From: Bacillota bacterium | Lineage (GTDB): Bacteria; Bacillota; Clostridia; Acetivibrionales; DSM-1351 | Reading direction: 5' to 3' | Length of the DNA stretch: 7,930 nucleotides | Assembly: GCA_023436515.1 (NCBI GenBank) | Contig: JAEZIV010000343.1 | Span: 1 to 7,930, forward strand | Shown here: positions 5,260-7,930 of the stretch, one piece after another | How the letters are laid out: each line of letters opens with the position of its first letter | Position numbering within the stretch: the stretch's first letter is position 1 | The notes under the pieces: model-generated | Told to the model about the DNA's origin: nothing | What the model saw: the letters and a program-made list of their open reading frames with translations, nothing else | Database searches by the model: none | Made by a program: the position numbers and the translations under genes

Positions 5260-5904
5260 TCAACTATCCAACTTTTTCTTTTTCTGTCCCAGCTTGGACT
5301 CTGTTCCTTTAAGAAGCCTATTTATATTTGCACTGTGCCGTAGCACGGCAAGCACTGCCAATATTGCAGAAAACAATATAAATATCGGTCCGTTACCTTT
5401 TATCAGAGCTGCAACAGGAAATGCAGCTGAGGCTATAATTGAACCAAGAGAAACATATCTTGTGATAGCCACAATTACAGCAAATATACCAAGCAAAATT
5501 AAGCCCAGCCTCCAATCCATCATCATTACAACAGCAAAGGAGGTCAGTATACCTTTACCTCCCTTGAAACCGAAGTATACCGGCCAGTTGTGACCGGCAA
5601 TGGCTGAGATACCTGCAGCCATCCCCCCAATATTGGCAAGGTTAAGCATGGAACCCTCTGGAGTGGTGGAAATCAGTATTTGCCCAATTATAAAGGACAG
5701 GACTCCCTTTAATATATCGCCTATTATTACAAAGATTGCAGCAGTCTTGCCCAAGGTCCTGAGAGTATTGGTCATTCCGGCATTTCCGCTTCCATGTTTT
5801 CTGATATCTGTTCCGTAAAACCTGCCCACTATTATTGCTGTGTTCAGGCTTCCAAGTAGATATCCTATTATGATAACAGCAACCAGCTTAATAATAACAC
5901 TCAT
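5260..5904 (-). CDS. plsY: Acyl-phosphate:glycerol-3-phosphate acyltransferase PlsY
   Basis: An integral membrane enzyme that transfers an acyl group from acyl-phosphate (made by PlsX) to glycerol-3-phosphate, giving lysophosphatidic acid. At 214 residues it is slightly longer than most members because of a lysine-rich C-terminal tail (KLGQKKKKLDS). All three conserved loops are visible: GSGNAGMTNTLRTLG (38-52), GHNWPVYFGFKGGKG (104-118), and RYVSLGSI near 149 followed by LRHSANINRLLKG (188-200). Hydrophobic segments lie between them (about 4-20, 54-78, 90-103, 120-147, 152-168 and 172-188). The start is ATG after GGTGAG, 44 bases beyond the der stop. Its product uses the glycerol-3-phosphate made by the next gene, gpsA. 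Confidence 0.96.
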   Translation of the reverse strand: MSVIIKLVAVIIIGYLLGSLNTAIIVGRFYGTDIRKHGSGNAGMTNTLRTLGKTAAIFVIIGDILKGVLSFIIGQILISTTPEGSMLNLANIGGMAAGISAIAGHNWPVYFGFKGGKGILTSFAVVMMMDWRLGLILLGIFAVIVAITRYVSLGSIIASAAFPVAALIKGNGPIFILFSAILAVLAVLRHSANINRLLKGTESKLGQKKKKLDS

Positions 5905-5948
5905 ATCAACTCACCATTTCTGCCTCAGGGCACTTGTATTTCTTTAAA

Positions 5949-7274
5949 TTAATTATCTTTATCCCTTTGTCTATGAATAAACCTTATAGGTGTTCCTTCG
6001 AAGCCGAAATTTTTCCTTAGTTGATTTTCAAGGTATCTTTCATAGGAGTAATGAAAAAGCTCCAGATCATTAACAAATACAACAAAGGATGGCGGCTTTA
6101 CTCCGGCTTGAGTCATATAATAAATTTTCAGTCGCTTGCCCTTATCTGAAGGCGGCTGTACCATAGCAACAGCTTCATTTACCAGATCATTGAGCATTCC
6201 TGTGGAAATTCTGAAAGCAGCCTGGTCTGCAACAAACTTGATCAGTTCATAAATCTTGTTTACTCTTTGCCCCGTTTTAGCCGAAATAAAGAGGACTGGA
6301 GCATAAGTCATAAAGCCAAGCTTTTCATGAACCTGCTTTCTATATTCTTCAAGAGTTCCGGTTTGCTTCTCAATCAAATCCCACTTATTTATTACTATAA
6401 TAGAAGCTTTCCCCTGCTGATGTGCATAGCCTGCAATTTTAGTATCCTGTTCTGTGACACCATCCTCAGCATCTATCATTATAAGGCATACATCTGCCCT
6501 CTCAATTGCTGTCCAGGATCTGATAGTACTATATTTTTCAATGCTCTCGTTAATTTTTGCTCTTTTTCTTATTCCCGCCGTATCAATAAAGGTATATTTT
6601 TGCCCGTTACTTTCAACATGGGTATCAATTGCATCTCGTGTTGTACCTGGGATATCACTGACTATAACTCTTTCTTCCCCGAGGATTGAGTTAATCAAGG
6701 AGGATTTTCCGGCATTGGGTTTTCCAACTACTGCTACCTTTATTATTTCATCATCTTCCTGATCCTCGATATTCTCAGGGAAGTGTTCAAAAACAGCATC
6801 AAGAAGATCTCCCATACCAAGACCGTGAACAGATGAAATAATAACCAAATCCCCCATGCCAAGGTTATAAAATTCATAGACCTCGGGAGGTGGATCTCCA
6901 ACTCTGTCAACCTTATTTACTGCAAGTATAACAGGCTTCTGGGATTTGCGAAGCATTGTGGCAACTTCCTTATCACTTGCAGTCATTCCGTCCTTCGCAT
7001 CCACCATAAATATTATAACGTCGGCAGTTTCTATAGCTATCTCTGCCTGCCGCTTCATTTGCTGCATAATAATGTCTTCAGAATAAGGTTCAATTCCCCC
7101 TGTGTCAATCAAGGTGAATTTTTTACTTCTCCACTCAATCTCGGTATATATCCTGTCTCTTGTTACCCCAGGAGTATCTTCCACAATGGATATTCTGCTT
7201 CCTGCAAGATAATTAAAAAATGTTGATTTTCCAACATTCGGCCTGCCAACAACTGCTACTACGGGTTTACCCAA
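5949..7274 (-). CDS. der: Ribosome-assembly GTPase Der (EngA)
   Basis: A tandem-GTPase protein required for maturation of the 50S ribosomal subunit, of the usual length for the family (441 residues). The first G domain has GRPNVGKST (10-18), DTGG (57-60) and NKVD (120-123). The second has GKPNAGKSS (184-192), DTAG (231-234) and NKWD (296-299). The C-terminal KH-like domain covers about 350-435 and ends with [11 protein letters not shown]. The start codon is TTG, set by GGAGG eight bases upstream at the family's usual N-terminus ([15 protein letters not shown]). Neighbours DUF512 upstream and plsY-gpsA downstream are, from memory, a common clostridial arrangement. No abnormal residues seen. 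Confidence 0.97.
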   Translation of the reverse strand: MGKPVVAVVGRPNVGKSTFFNYLAGSRISIVEDTPGVTRDRIYTEIEWRSKKFTLIDTGGIEPYSEDIIMQQMKRQAEIAIETADVIIFMVDAKDGMTASDKEVATMLRKSQKPVILAVNKVDRVGDPPPEVYEFYNLGMGDLVIISSVHGLGMGDLLDAVFEHFPENIEDQEDDEIIKVAVVGKPNAGKSSLINSILGEERVIVSDIPGTTRDAIDTHVESNGQKYTFIDTAGIRKRAKINESIEKYSTIRSWTAIERADVCLIMIDAEDGVTEQDTKIAGYAHQQGKASIIVINKWDLIEKQTGTLEEYRKQVHEKLGFMTYAPVLFISAKTGQRVNKIYELIKFVADQAAFRISTGMLNDLVNEAVAMVQPPSDKGKRLKIYYMTQAGVKPPSFVVFVNDLELFHYSYERYLENQLRKNFGFEGTPIRFIHRQRDKDN

Positions 7275-7311
7275 AACTTACACCTCCGCGTTCGTTAAAA
7301 CGTTTCTATAT

Positions 7312-7317
7312 ATTATA
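7312..7317 (-). promoter_or_regulatory. Candidate -10 element for der
   Basis: A perfect TATAAT on the minus strand about 38 bases before the der start codon, leaving a leader of roughly 30 bases with a strong ribosome binding site. The -35 region is only AT-rich, without a convincing TTGACA. Together with the hairpin just upstream, this suggests der is at least partly transcribed independently of the DUF512 gene. Confidence 0.38.
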
Positions 7318-7326
7318 GCGACCAAT

Positions 7327-7362
7327 AAAAAATAAAAATTATCGATAAGCTTTTAAAGCTTA
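7327..7362 (-). terminator. Possible weak terminator after the DUF512 gene
   Basis: On the minus strand TAAGCTT (7356-7362) and AAGCTTA (7346-7352) form a 7-bp AT-rich stem around a 3-base loop. Runs of five and six T follow about eight bases later. It lies 9 bases after the DUF512 stop. The low GC content and displaced T-tract make it weak or only partly effective. Confidence 0.35.
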
Positions 7363-7371
7363 GTATTAACT

Positions 7372-7930
7372 TTACTTACCAATTAATGCATTTACAAAAT
7401 CCCGTCCGTCATTCTCAACAATACGAATTTTAATATTTAACTCTTCCTCAAGACGAGTAACCTGATAATCGTCAAGAAGTACTTCCTCCCCGGCCCGGAG
7501 CATACTTCTGCTTATTAACAGCTCCTGCCCAAGATCCATATCCTTTAACTGTGCAGAAATATCCTGACCGGTCAGCAAGCCGCTAACTGTTACATTAGGC
7601 CCGAAGAAGTCATTTCTGATATCGTACACCCTGACCTGTAATTCAGGAAATTTGGTTTTTATTTCTTCTACCAATTGTAATATAATTTTATGAACAAGTC
7701 TACCTGTTGCAATACTTATAAATCTTTTCCCACCTAATGTTCCTGTCCTTTTCTGTCTTAATGCGTCCTTAACTTCCTTAATAAAGGAGGCCGCCATGCC
7801 CACACCGTTTTCAATCTGTGGGAAACCTTCATAATCCTTATATTGAGGAATATCCACATCCGCATCAATATAAAACTCATCAGAGAGATAAACAAGACGT
7901 GTATGCTGTTCCTTTAACAGCCTGTCCTGC
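7372..7930 (-). CDS. DUF512 protein (NifB/MoaA-related Fe-S oxidoreductase-like), 3' part
   Basis: The coding frame is open to the window edge; the first complete codon starts at 7929, so about 185 C-terminal residues are seen and the true start is outside. The visible part is the DUF512 domain: LVYLSDEFYIDAD, then YEGFPQIENGVGM, the glycine-rich segment LGGKRFISIATG, the VSGLLTGQDI region and the ending LLISRSMLRAGEEVLLDDYQ. Complete relatives normally carry an N-terminal PDZ-like region and a radical-SAM-like part ahead of this domain, which cannot be checked here. The function is unproven; some annotations link it to Fe-S enzymes. It is a typical upstream neighbour of der in clostridia. 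An in-frame GTG at 7857 is not the start, since family-conserved residues lie ahead of it. Confidence 0.9.
   Translation of the reverse strand, partial: QDRLLKEQHTRLVYLSDEFYIDADVDIPQYKDYEGFPQIENGVGMAASFIKEVKDALRQKRTGTLGGKRFISIATGRLVHKIILQLVEEIKTKFPELQVRVYDIRNDFFGPNVTVSGLLTGQDISAQLKDMDLGQELLISRSMLRAGEEVLLDDYQVTRLEEELNIKIRIVENDGRDFVNALIGK

Noticed and set aside
4837..5593. Long plus-strand open frames opposite gpsA and plsY
   Set aside because: They are antisense to enzymes with complete family motifs and have low-complexity, unnatural composition. The same applies to plus-strand frames opposite spoIVA (3085-3848) and der (6267-6762).
1..7930. CRISPR array, tRNA, rRNA, IS-type terminal repeats or a transposase/integrase gene
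   Set aside because: No regularly spaced repeats, no cloverleaf-like sequence with a CCA end, and no recombinase motif in any translated frame in this window.

Overview
The window looks like a stretch of chromosome from a low-GC, endospore-forming member of the Clostridia. The Ruminiclostridium/Acetivibrio type of cellulolytic clostridia is a guess from gene order and protein style. Every supported gene lies on the minus strand, so transcription runs from high to low coordinates.

Chromosomal core (about 2730-7930). In transcription order this holds the 3' part of a DUF512 (NifB/MoaA-related Fe-S oxidoreductase-like) gene, the ribosome-assembly GTPase der, the acyl-phosphate acyltransferase plsY, the glycerol-3-phosphate dehydrogenase gpsA, a strong terminator, and the sporulation ATPase gene spoIVA. 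plsY and gpsA work together: GpsA makes sn-glycerol-3-phosphate and PlsY acylates it, the first steps of phospholipid synthesis. spoIVA has its own upstream region with a sigma-E-like -10 element, as expected for a mother-cell gene.

The break (about 2722-2734). SpoIVA matches its family closely from residue 1 to about residue 403, including Walker A, the TT sensor and Walker B. At that point homology stops, and the last roughly 90 residues of a normal 490-residue SpoIVA are replaced by 19 unrelated ones. No other frame downstream restores the missing part. A second reading frame crosses the same point and stops nine bases before a perfect intrinsic terminator, as the real 3' end of a foreign gene would.

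Accessory block (1 to about 2729). Beyond the break are two genes of a type I associate with integrative and conjugative elements of Firmicutes (250 and 194 aa). They are followed by a tightly packed set: a 36-aa small protein, a 93-aa unknown, a YgjV-family membrane protein, and the start of one more gene that leaves the window. This is most simply an integrated mobile element with one end inside spoIVA.

Main hypothesis: the element is a skin-like intervening element, with the 3' piece of spoIVA at its far end outside this window, and it may be excised in the mother cell during sporulation. The recombinase and the other junction are not visible here, so simple gene disruption remains possible.
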